Source of the DNA: Thermoanaerobaculia bacterium
GTDB taxonomy: Bacteria; Acidobacteriota; Thermoanaerobaculia; UBA5066
DNA length: 64,000 nucleotides
Direction of reading: 5' to 3'
NCBI GenBank assembly: GCA_022071945.1
Contig: JAJVIN010000020.1
Location: 1-64,000, forward strand
Positions 33,754-42,301 of the stretch are shown piece after piece (within the stretch, counting starts at the first letter, position 1; the number at the start of each line of letters is the position of its first letter). Under the pieces are notes generated by a model, which worked only from the letters and a program-made list of their open reading frames with translations, was not told where the DNA came from and did no database searches. Position numbers and translations under genes: made by a program.

Positions 33754-34638
33754 TCACCGGTCCGGCTCGACCCCAGCGACCTGCAACCTTCCACTCCAGC
33801 CAAACCGCAGGAGAACCCGGTAGTCGACGGCGGATTCGAGATCGACGTCCACGTCGGTCCGGGTCCAGGCGGTTCGACAGAACAGCGACAGGGTGTGCGC
33901 GCCAGGGCTGACCTCGACCCATTCCCGCGGCCCCTTCTCCCAGAAGCGCGGAACGTCGAGATCGAAGACCTTCACCCCTGGAAAGTCATCGCGAAACGAA
34001 GGGTGTGGCCTGTACCCCTCGCCCCCCTTCAAGACTTTGATGGGTCCCGCGTAGTCGATCACGGCCACACACCGCTCCGGGGCCCCTGACGAGTAGCCCG
34101 ACTCATCGGAGGCATCCTGAGACGCGGAGAGTCGAATTCTGGAGGTCTCTTTCCCGCTCGATGCCGGAGCCGGCGCGGGTGTCGGGCCCGAGCGGACGGC
34201 GGGCACGGGAGACGGGACAACCGGAGCGGCCGCCGGAGTCGCGGCCGGCAGAACGGCCGGCGCCGTCTGGGCTTGCGGCGCCGCGAGAGTCCCGGCTGCC
34301 GGCTTTGCGGAAGCGGGAGCCGGAACCGCCGCGGCAGCAGGGCCGGCAGGGACAGCAGGGACCGGATTCGCGGGACCCGTTCTCTGGCAATCGATGGCCG
34401 CCGCGAGAACCTCCGCCGGAACCTGCTTGGACAGTTCCAGGACGGCCGCCGCGTCCAGGGTGAAACCGACACAGTCCTTCTTGACGAGGGCGACGATCAC
34501 CTTCGAGTCGACACCCTCCGTGACCAGCCGCAAGAGCTGCTGCCGGGTGATCGGCTCGGCCGTGGCGCTGACGGACAGCCACCCGATTGCCCAGACCACC
34601 GCCACCCGCCCGAGATTCCGTGCCCCGCTCGCTCCCAT
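33754..34638 (-). CDS. Secreted Ala/Pro-rich linker protein of unknown function
   Basis: A 294-residue protein from ATG 34638 (AAGGAG six bases upstream). Residues 1-27 are a signal peptide ending SVSATAEP. About 28-85 is a helical domain (ITRQQLLRLVTEGVDSKVIV). About 90-180 is a low-complexity Ala/Pro linker. About 205-294 is a beta-rich domain (CVAVIDYAGPIKVLKGGEGY, WVEVSPGAHTLSLFCRTAW) resembling PEGA/surface-array beta sandwiches. It converges with the VOC gene. Likely periplasmic or surface-attached, family not recognised. Confidence 0.72.
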   Translation of the reverse strand: MGASGARNLGRVAVVWAIGWLSVSATAEPITRQQLLRLVTEGVDSKVIVALVKKDCVGFTLDAAAVLELSKQVPAEVLAAAIDCQRTGPANPVPAVPAGPAAAAVPAPASAKPAAGTLAAPQAQTAPAVLPAATPAAAPVVPSPVPAVRSGPTPAPAPASSGKETSRIRLSASQDASDESGYSSGAPERCVAVIDYAGPIKVLKGGEGYRPHPSFRDDFPGVKVFDLDVPRFWEKGPREWVEVSPGAHTLSLFCRTAWTRTDVDVDLESAVDYRVLLRFGWSGRLQVAGVEPDR

Positions 34639-34774
34639 TCCCGTCTCCTTCCGGCTGCGTCCTTCAAACCCGAACCAATTATGGCTCGCGCCCAGCGAGG
34701 AGTCGCCCCGCGGGAACCTGGGACACTCCATCGTCGCCCGGAAGGTCCGTCCTCCTCAACGAAGCAGAGCGCCG

Positions 34775-37700
34775 TCAGTTGTCCGGTGAGAGGGGAGAGC
34801 CGCCGCAGGCTCCCCCGAGCGTGAAGATGTCGGCTCTCTTCGACGACGGGTTGTTGTCGATCTTCGTGACGAGAGCGAGGACCCTTCCCTTCCCCTCCAC
34901 GGCATGGATTTCGACCTGGATGTCCTGGAAGTCGGCCGCACCCGAGTCGACTTGAAGAACATCGCGGATCACTCTGTTGATCTGGAGCCGTTCGTTGCGA
35001 TCCAGCGGATAGACCTTCTCGCCGATCGCGGCACCGGAACCCGGACGAACGAGCCTGACCTTGACCACGAGAGGCTCGCCAGCCAGTTCGGCCAGGATGA
35101 GATTCGTCCGGAAGGCGTATCCCTCCTCGATCGCCGGGAGCGTGACGATGGAAGCGGATGACCCAGAGGCTTCGGTTCCAACGACTTCGGTGGCGCTCGG
35201 AGAATAGACTCCGAAGGGGTCTCCCTCTGGTTTGCAGGGCGCCGGATTCAGAGCCGACAGGGAGCGTCCGCGCGAGGGGTTCTTCGGATCGATGGGCGTC
35301 GAGGTCTCGCTCGCCACGGTCAGCGGGGCGAGATCCCCCTCGAGCTTGACCATCCCGGCGGAGTCCTGGGTGATCTCGAAAAGCTCGGTCACCACGTCCT
35401 GGAAGACGACCGCCCGAGGTCCTTCTGCCCTGGGGGGAATCGTGATTCGCCTCGCGATGGACGCCTGCTGGTACTTCTTGTCGGGGAGGTAGGTCGCCGT
35501 CAGGGAGATCGCGACTCTCGCAATGTTCGCGATGGTGACCCGCGTCGTGTAGAAGGAGTCATTCGCCGCCACGGACCGGGTCGCCGCTGGAATGAACGCC
35601 GGTTCGGCCGACCGCGGAGAAGGAGCCCTCGAAACCGCACGCAGCGCGTCGTTCACGCGAAAGACCTCGCCGGCCCTCGTCGCGAAGCTCTGGGAGGCGT
35701 TGTCAATGACGGTGGCAAAGACGGCCACCGTTCCACTCCCGATCTTCGGAAGCACCTCGACAGTCCCGCCATCGAACCTTTTGCCGGTGCCGAAGAGTTC
35801 CACATCGGTCGAGTTGACCTGGCTCTTCGAATAGGCAGGCACGTAGACCAGCTTCTCTCCGACAGGGCTCCCCTCCACGTCGTAGACCCGGGCGAGAACC
35901 GTCGCTTCCTTGCCGGTCGTCTCGGCGAAGTGGAGGTTCGTCCGGTATCCGGCGTGCGAATCACGGATCCCGGGAATCAACACGATGGCGTCTCCCACGC
36001 TCGCAGTTCCGCTGCGCGCCACCTGCGGCTGGCGCGCCAACTGCGGCTGGCGCGTCTTCGGTCCCTTTCCGACACCGCTTCCCGACACCACGAGCGGGAT
36101 CTCCGTTCCATATCGAGCGATGACGTCATCGAGAGACCGGATCGAGTCGGTCGTCGCGCGAACGGAGAGCTGGGCAAGCCGCGTCGACCGGATCTCGACC
36201 TGGCCACTGACGTTGCCGGTCTGGAAGAGGCTCCCGACGAGGTCCGAGAGGCGGTAGCTGGCGTAACCCGCTATCGAGAGCCGGTTCTTCCGAACGCCGC
36301 CTCCCGACAGACCGTCCTCGCCGCCCGGTGTCCAGTAGAGGTCGACCGCTTCCTCCGACGAGCCCTGATTCCGGATCCAGCCATCCGAGATGAAAGCTGT
36401 TCCCCCAGAGCCAGGAGCGTTCACGGCCGAGCCGAGAATCAGCGAGAACTCCCCCTCTTTCAGAACCGGCCGGCCTGGGGCGGGAGCGGGAGCCGGCGGC
36501 TCCTCATCGATGACTTGGGCATAGGCCGAGTCCTCCGGATTCCCGTCGACGTTGACGATGATGAGGCCGGTCACGAGCGGCGGCGGTCCATCACTGCTCG
36601 ACCTCTTTCTTCTGTCGACGGCAACCGTGAACTCCCTCGTGGCTCCCGGGGACAGTACGGACGAGAAGTCGCCTCCGACCGAAAGCCAGCCGCCCCCCGG
36701 TCCGATCCGGGAGGCCAATCTGACGGGCGATTCCCCCGTGTTCACGACGGTCACCTGCTGGGGAGGCGGATTCCCCGAACCCGCCTGCCGGAAGGAAAAC
36801 TGATTCGCCGGGAAGAACTGGAGTCGAGATCCCCGGCTATCGATCGGTGCCCCTTCCAGAACCGTCAGCGAGACGGGGCTCGCCAGGGTGCGCGGAATCC
36901 CCCCTTCGAGCCAGGCCGCGACGAGGTTCGCTGTTTTCAATCCCGGCTCCGCTGACGCTCCTGGCGAAAAGACCACGTCGACCCGGACGTCTTCTCCCGG
37001 CCGGACCGAGCCGAAACCTCTCGGGCTCGGTTCGAACAGGGGTCCATTCGAGCTGACGGAGAGACTCCCCGTGGCACTCCCGATGTTCCGGATCACGACC
37101 TCCACGTTGGACGGGAGGGCGGCCCCTTTCTCCACTGTCTGCGCCGGAGCCGCGGCCACGACGACGAACTCGGCGGGCGCGGCCCTGACGGTCGAAAGGA
37201 GAGGCCCTGAAAAGGAACTCGAGCAGCCCTGGCCCGAGACCGCTCTCACGCGGAAGCAGAGTGTCGCGCTCACGCCGCTCGTTGTCGGTATGGTCGCGAA
37301 TGGGGCCCGCGTCTCGATCGTCCTCGGGTTGGCGCAGGCGCCGTTTTCGGAAACCTGAAGCTCGTAGTGCCCCGTCGCGTCTTGCCCCAGTGCCGCGGTC
37401 CACGAGACAGTCACGGGGCTTCCCGCCGTGACTTCCCCCCCGGGCGAGGAGGTGAAGACGGGCGCCGGTGGCGGCACGCACTCGACGACCTCGAGGGAGG
37501 TGGAACGGCTTCCGGGACACCCGCGAGCGTCCGTGGCGACGACCGTCAGGGAGAAGGTGCCGGTCTCGGTCGGGACGCCCGAAAGCGTCCCGCCTTCGAA
37601 CGTCATTCCCGGCGGAAGGGTTCCGGTCTGACTCCATACGTAGGGTGAAGTGCCGCCGGTGGCCGAAAAGACGGCCGAGTAGTCGAGGCCCTTCACCGCT

Positions 37701-39367
37701 CTGTTCAGCGATGCGGGCTCGATCGCGATCTCGGGGCAGTTGAAGCCGGCCTGGTTGATCGAGAAGACGGCCACGCCCGCCACGGTGATCTGGCCACTTC
37801 TCGACTGCGGCGAGCCGTTCGGTCCGACCGAGTAGGTGACCGGGCCTGGTCCGCTGCCGCTGGATCCCGATTGAAGGACGATCCACGCCTGACCGGAACT
37901 CGCTGTCCACGGGCACCCGGCGGCGGTCACCACCGAGAAACGCAGGTTGCTGGCGCCGGAAGCCGGAATGGACGTGCCGGCTGGATCCACCGAATACGTG
38001 CACCCTGCCTGGGTCACGGTGAAGGTCTGACCGCCCGCTGTGATCGTCCCGACACGAGACGAGCCTCCCGTGTTGGACGCCACGGAATAGGTCACGGTGC
38101 CGTTTCCGGAACCACTGGCCCCGCCGGTGACTGTGATCCAGGCGTTATTGGATACCGCTGTCCAGGTGCAGCCCGTCCCCGCCGTCACCGCGAACGTCTG
38201 CCCCGACGCACCCGTTACCGGGATGGACGCGCTCGAGGGCGCAAGGACGTATGTACAGCCCGCCTGGGTCACGGTAAAGGTCTGACCGCCCGCCGTGATC
38301 GTCCCGACGCGAGACGAGCCTCCCGTGTTGGATGCCACGGAATAGGTCACGGTGCCGCTGCCAGAACCGCTGGCCCCGCCGGTGACTGTGATCCACGTGT
38401 TGTTCGAAACCGCCGTCCAGGCGCAACCTGTCGCGGTTGTTACTCCGAAGGTCTGTCCGGACGCCCCCCCGGCCGGGAGCTGGGCCCCGGAGGATGTGAG
38501 GGAGTAGGTACAGCCCACTACCGTCGAGACGACGTTCGAATAGACATCTGGCACGAAGTCGCTGTGATCGAGTCGCAACCGGTACCGTTGCGTTCCAGGC
38601 GGCTGGTTCTGCACCGTGAAGCGGCCCGTGGCACCGGCCGGGCACGCCCTCTCGATCACGCCGCCCAGCGGGGTCCACGTGACCCCGTCTGCCGAGCGCT
38701 CCAGACCCAAGTAGGCAAACTGATCGCTGGCGAGCGTGTGGCTCACAGTGACGGTCGTGCCGGCCGAGGTGGCGGATAGAATCGCCGCGGCGGCCGCCTG
38801 TTGGGCGAAGGTGCCATCCCCCCAGTACGAATTCGAGTTGCTACCGCCGGGGTTATAGAGACTACAGTTCTTGACCTTGATGTGGAAGTTGTAGGACCGA
38901 TTCAGTGGAACCCAAACCGTCGACGACAGACTCGACGTCTCAGCGACGAGAGTCTCGGGACCACTGCTCGAGCAGTATCCCGCACCCTGGAAGGCGTAAA
39001 TCTGATAGACAGTTCCGGCATCCGCGCCCGTCGGCGCTGGCCAGCTGATATCGAGGAGTTGCGTGGCGGGGTTGTAGGTGTAGTAGGGGTAGTCCCAGGG
39101 GAGAGTCGGGCAGGCCAGCTCGGGCTGTGCCTGATCTTGGCGGCTCCGCTCACCGGCCGGGAAGGCCGCTTCGTCGCGGACACGGGTTCCAGCTTCGAGC
39201 ACGCGGGTGACTCCGCCTTCACCATCCGGGCGCAGGAGTTCGATGACCACCACGCCGCCAGATTCACAGGATGGACCGGGTTGACTCGGCAACGAAAGCG
39301 AGTCGGAGCCATTCAGGAAAACACCCGTCGCCAAGAAGGCCAAGGCCAGTCGAAGGGCTCGAACCAT
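34775..39367 (-). CDS. Secreted BACON/Ig/FnIII protein, paralogue of the 2604-residue protein
   Basis: A 1530-residue protein from ATG 39367 with GGGAGGG seven bases upstream. The signal peptide is ALRLALAFLATGVFLNGS. About 230-310 is an FnIII-like region and about 310-570 holds three BACON modules (CTYSLTSSG, CTYVLAPSS, CTYSVDPAG). About 575-665 is a putative Ig domain (LPPGMTFEGGTLSGVPTETG) and about 670-760 an FnIII-like domain. From about 790 to the end it follows the C-terminal module of the 21080 protein block by block (RNIGSATGSLSVS, PVRLASRIGPGGGWLS, SEEAVDLYWTPGG, TETSTPIDPKNPSRGRSLS, IEEGYAFRTNLILAELAGE). Exported, probably surface-associated. Confidence 0.88.
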   Translation of the reverse strand: MVRALRLALAFLATGVFLNGSDSLSLPSQPGPSCESGGVVVIELLRPDGEGGVTRVLEAGTRVRDEAAFPAGERSRQDQAQPELACPTLPWDYPYYTYNPATQLLDISWPAPTGADAGTVYQIYAFQGAGYCSSSGPETLVAETSSLSSTVWVPLNRSYNFHIKVKNCSLYNPGGSNSNSYWGDGTFAQQAAAAAILSATSAGTTVTVSHTLASDQFAYLGLERSADGVTWTPLGGVIERACPAGATGRFTVQNQPPGTQRYRLRLDHSDFVPDVYSNVVSTVVGCTYSLTSSGAQLPAGGASGQTFGVTTATGCAWTAVSNNTWITVTGGASGSGSGTVTYSVASNTGGSSRVGTITAGGQTFTVTQAGCTYVLAPSSASIPVTGASGQTFAVTAGTGCTWTAVSNNAWITVTGGASGSGNGTVTYSVASNTGGSSRVGTITAGGQTFTVTQAGCTYSVDPAGTSIPASGASNLRFSVVTAAGCPWTASSGQAWIVLQSGSSGSGPGPVTYSVGPNGSPQSRSGQITVAGVAVFSINQAGFNCPEIAIEPASLNRAVKGLDYSAVFSATGGTSPYVWSQTGTLPPGMTFEGGTLSGVPTETGTFSLTVVATDARGCPGSRSTSLEVVECVPPPAPVFTSSPGGEVTAGSPVTVSWTAALGQDATGHYELQVSENGACANPRTIETRAPFATIPTTSGVSATLCFRVRAVSGQGCSSSFSGPLLSTVRAAPAEFVVVAAAPAQTVEKGAALPSNVEVVIRNIGSATGSLSVSSNGPLFEPSPRGFGSVRPGEDVRVDVVFSPGASAEPGLKTANLVAAWLEGGIPRTLASPVSLTVLEGAPIDSRGSRLQFFPANQFSFRQAGSGNPPPQQVTVVNTGESPVRLASRIGPGGGWLSVGGDFSSVLSPGATREFTVAVDRRKRSSSDGPPPLVTGLIIVNVDGNPEDSAYAQVIDEEPPAPAPAPGRPVLKEGEFSLILGSAVNAPGSGGTAFISDGWIRNQGSSEEAVDLYWTPGGEDGLSGGGVRKNRLSIAGYASYRLSDLVGSLFQTGNVSGQVEIRSTRLAQLSVRATTDSIRSLDDVIARYGTEIPLVVSGSGVGKGPKTRQPQLARQPQVARSGTASVGDAIVLIPGIRDSHAGYRTNLHFAETTGKEATVLARVYDVEGSPVGEKLVYVPAYSKSQVNSTDVELFGTGKRFDGGTVEVLPKIGSGTVAVFATVIDNASQSFATRAGEVFRVNDALRAVSRAPSPRSAEPAFIPAATRSVAANDSFYTTRVTIANIARVAISLTATYLPDKKYQQASIARRITIPPRAEGPRAVVFQDVVTELFEITQDSAGMVKLEGDLAPLTVASETSTPIDPKNPSRGRSLSALNPAPCKPEGDPFGVYSPSATEVVGTEASGSSASIVTLPAIEEGYAFRTNLILAELAGEPLVVKVRLVRPGSGAAIGEKVYPLDRNERLQINRVIRDVLQVDSGAADFQDIQVEIHAVEGKGRVLALVTKIDNNPSSKRADIFTLGGACGGSPLSPDN
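37990..38510 (-). repeat. 255-bp tandem BACON modules in the second secreted protein
   Basis: The block beginning TGATCGTCCCGAC at 38041 recurs at 38296, again a 255-base period. It includes GAGACGAGCCTCCCGTGTTGGA in both copies. The period equals that of modules 4-6 in the 21080 gene, although the sequence differs. Confidence 0.8.
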
Positions 39368-39526
39368 GGACTCCCTCCCCTCACCCCGAAGCAGCCTAAC
39401 GAGACCACTCGGAGAACCGTGCGGGTCGAACGCAGAGCGCGATTTGTCATCAAGCATGCGAGGGTGCTCTTCCGATGTCAAGAAAACGTGAGCCGGGATC
39501 AGCCCCTCTTTCCCGAGCTGCCGGCC

Positions 39527-39556
39527 CTGCCATCCGACCCCCTGGATCCCTATAAT
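39527..39556 (+). promoter_or_regulatory. Candidate sigma70 promoter of the purine cluster
   Basis: A perfect TATAAT at 39551-39556 is preceded, with an 18-base spacer, by CTGCCA (four of six bases of TTGACA). It lies 88 bases upstream of the xdhD start in a GC-rich gap between divergent genes, where a chance TATAAT is unlikely. Confidence 0.5.
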
Positions 39557-39643
39557 CCTCCCCTGGGCAAGGAGAAGACCGGGAGTCCCAGGAATTCAGG
39601 CCCTTCCCCACGCCCTCGGCTCGAAAAGGGCCCGAGGAGGCTT

Positions 39644-42301
39644 ATGGATCTCGTTCTCGAAACCGCGTCCCCCGAACGCAAGCTCGCTGTCGTGTTCACC
39701 CTCAACGGACAGCAGAGAACGTACGACGCCGACCCGGCCCTGAACCTCCTCACTTACATCCGAGACGTGGCAGGCCTCATCAGCCCCAAGGACGGCTGTT
39801 CGGGAGAGGGTGTCTGCGGGTGCTGCACGATCCTCGTCGATGGCACGCCCCGCCTGAGCTGCCGGATGACCGTCAAGGACATCGCGGGCAAGAACGTGCT
39901 CACGCTCGAGGGGTTGCCCCCGGCCGAGAGAAACGCGTTCGCGGACGCCTTCGTCTTGAAGGGCGGCGTCCAGTGCGGGTTCTGCACGCCCGGCATCGTC
40001 ATGAAGGCGAAGGCCCTCATCGCGAGAAACCCCGACCCGACCCGCCAGCAGGTACTCGACGGCATCACCACGAACCTCTGCCGCTGCACCGGCTACCACA
40101 AGGTCGTCGACTCGATCCAGTGCGCGGCCGAGGCCATCCGCGAAAACAAGCTGATCGAGTTCCCCTCGGGCACCGGCGGGGTTGGCACGCGGCACCCCAA
40201 GGTCACCGGCCGCGAGGCCGTCCTCGGCGAGCGCGTCTTCGTCGCCGATATGAAGGAGCCCGGAATGCTCTACGGGGCTCTCCGGTTCTCCGATCACCCT
40301 CGCGCCCGCATCCTCGGGATCGACCTTTCGGAGGCTCTCCGTGTTCCCGGCGTCGAGCGAATCCTGACCGCGAAAGACATCCCCGGCAGGCGCGTCATCG
40401 GCATGATCTTCAAGGACTGGCCCGTCCTCATCGACGAGGGGGAAGAGACCCGCTACATCGGTGACGTCCTGGCCGAGGTGGCGGCGACGACCGAAGACGC
40501 CGCGCGCAAGGCCGCATCGTTGATCAAGGTCGACTACGAGGTCCTACCGCCCGTCACGGACGTCTTCGAGGCCCTGAAGCCCGAGGCTCCACGGCTCACC
40601 GAGAACGGAAACGTCCTCTGGATCTCGAAGGTCAAGGTGGGGAACGCCGAGGAAGCTCTTTCGAGGGCGAAACACGTCGTCAGGCAGCGCTTCACGACGC
40701 AGCGGATCGAGCATGCCTTCATGGAGATGGAAGCCACGCTCGCGCTCCCGTGGGAGAAGGACGGCGAGAAGGGCGTCAAGGTCTACGACTGCGGGCAGGG
40801 CGTCTACGAGGACCGGAAGCAGCTCGCCGAGCTCCTCGGCCTTCCCGAAAGGCTCGTGAACGTCGTCCAGGTGCAGAACGGCGGCGGATTCGGCGGCAAG
40901 GAGGACATCTCCACGCAGGGCCACGCAGCCCTCCTCTCGTGGTTCACCGACAGGCCCGTGATGGTCCGCCTGACGCGCGCCGAATCGCTCCGGATGCACC
41001 CCAAGCGCCACCCGTTCGTCATGGACTACGCACTCGGTTGCGACGAGAACGGCAAGCTCACCGCCCTCGTCGCGACGATGCACGCCGACTCGGGCGCTTA
41101 CGCGAGCGTGGGAATGAAGGTCATCGAACGGGCGGTCGCGCACGCGGCGGGCGCCTACACCATTCCCAACGTCGACGTCGTCGGGACGGCCGTCATCACG
41201 AACAACGTCCCGTGCGGGGCCATGCGCGGCTTTGGCGTCAACCAGTCGTGCTTCGCCATGGAATCCTGCATGGACGAGCTCGCCAAACTCGGCGGCTTCG
41301 ACCGCTGGCAGTTCCGCTGGGAGAACGCCCTCGTGGAAGGAGCCACGATCGCCACCGGCCAGAAGCTCGAAGGGGGCGTCGGTGTGAGGGCCTGCCTGGA
41401 GGCCTTGAAGGACCGCTTCTACCAGGCGAAGTTCGCCGGGATCGCCGCGGGAATCAAGAACACCGGCATCGGATGCGGAATGCCGGACGTGGGGCGCGCC
41501 AAGATCGTCATCGAGGCCGCCGACCACGTCGTCATCCACCACGGCTGGTGCGAGATGGGTCAGGGGGTCTACACGATGGCGCTCCAGACCCTCGTGGAGG
41601 AGACCGGGATCGACCCACGTTTCATCGAAGTCCGTGTCGAGACCGACGAGGAGGTCCCGGCCGGGATGACGACGGCCTCGCGCGGGACCTCGCTCCTCTC
41701 CCACGCCGTTCGCGTCGCCTCTCAGGACTTGAAGAAGGACCTCGGAAGCGGCAAGACACTCGCCGACCTCGCCGGCAAGGAGTACCGCGGCGAATGGCTC
41801 TGCGACTGGACGACCAAGGTGGGACACGAGCCGCCGCCGGGAAAGAAGGTCGTGACCCACTACTCGTTCGGCTTCGCCGCGCAGCTCGTCGAGCTCGACG
41901 ACACCGGCAAGATCACTCGGATCACGGCCGCTCACGATGCGGGCCGGATCATGAACCCGACGCTCTTCGAAGGGCAGATCGAGGGCTCGGTCCACATGGG
42001 ACTCGGCTACGCCATTACCGAGGACTTCCCTTCCAGGGACGGATGGCCTGTCTCTTTCAAGATGGCCGACCTCGGCATCCTCCGCTCGCGCGAGATGCCT
42101 CCGGTCGAGGTGATCGGCGTCGAGGTCGCGGACCCGAACGGGCCTTACGGCGCCAAGGGTGTCGGCGAGATCGGTCTCGTCCCGACCGCGGCGGCCGTGG
42201 CCAACGCGCTCTGCCAGCTCGACGGGGTTCGCCGCACCTCCCTCCCCATGCGCGAAATGAAGCTTCTTGGCAAGAAATCGAAAGGAACCCCGAATGTCTG
42301 A
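39644..42301 (+). CDS. xdhD: Fused Fe-S/molybdopterin xanthine dehydrogenase-type hydroxylase (XdhD-like)
   Basis: An 885-residue protein from ATG 39644 behind GAGGAGG. The much longer open frame upstream is antisense to the secreted protein. Residues 12-90 are a plant-type 2Fe-2S domain (C52, C58, C60/C61, C73, one residue more than usual between the first Cys pair). About 95-165 is the second 2Fe-2S domain (CGFCTPG, CRCTGY). About 185-880 is the molybdopterin part with GGGFGGKEDIS and catalytic Glu in KGVGEIGL. This matches E. coli XdhD, linked to selenium-dependent purine hydroxylases. There is no in-frame TGA; selenium in this family sits in the cofactor. First gene of the cluster. Confidence 0.9.
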   Translation: MDLVLETASPERKLAVVFTLNGQQRTYDADPALNLLTYIRDVAGLISPKDGCSGEGVCGCCTILVDGTPRLSCRMTVKDIAGKNVLTLEGLPPAERNAFADAFVLKGGVQCGFCTPGIVMKAKALIARNPDPTRQQVLDGITTNLCRCTGYHKVVDSIQCAAEAIRENKLIEFPSGTGGVGTRHPKVTGREAVLGERVFVADMKEPGMLYGALRFSDHPRARILGIDLSEALRVPGVERILTAKDIPGRRVIGMIFKDWPVLIDEGEETRYIGDVLAEVAATTEDAARKAASLIKVDYEVLPPVTDVFEALKPEAPRLTENGNVLWISKVKVGNAEEALSRAKHVVRQRFTTQRIEHAFMEMEATLALPWEKDGEKGVKVYDCGQGVYEDRKQLAELLGLPERLVNVVQVQNGGGFGGKEDISTQGHAALLSWFTDRPVMVRLTRAESLRMHPKRHPFVMDYALGCDENGKLTALVATMHADSGAYASVGMKVIERAVAHAAGAYTIPNVDVVGTAVITNNVPCGAMRGFGVNQSCFAMESCMDELAKLGGFDRWQFRWENALVEGATIATGQKLEGGVGVRACLEALKDRFYQAKFAGIAAGIKNTGIGCGMPDVGRAKIVIEAADHVVIHHGWCEMGQGVYTMALQTLVEETGIDPRFIEVRVETDEEVPAGMTTASRGTSLLSHAVRVASQDLKKDLGSGKTLADLAGKEYRGEWLCDWTTKVGHEPPPGKKVVTHYSFGFAAQLVELDDTGKITRITAAHDAGRIMNPTLFEGQIEGSVHMGLGYAITEDFPSRDGWPVSFKMADLGILRSREMPPVEVIGVEVADPNGPYGAKGVGEIGLVPTAAAVANALCQLDGVRRTSLPMREMKLLGKKSKGTPNV

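Noticed and set aside
39644-42301. Selenocysteine codon in the selenium-linked hydroxylase
   Set aside because: No in-frame TGA occurs before the end; selenium in this family is bound at the molybdenum cofactor, not as selenocysteine.
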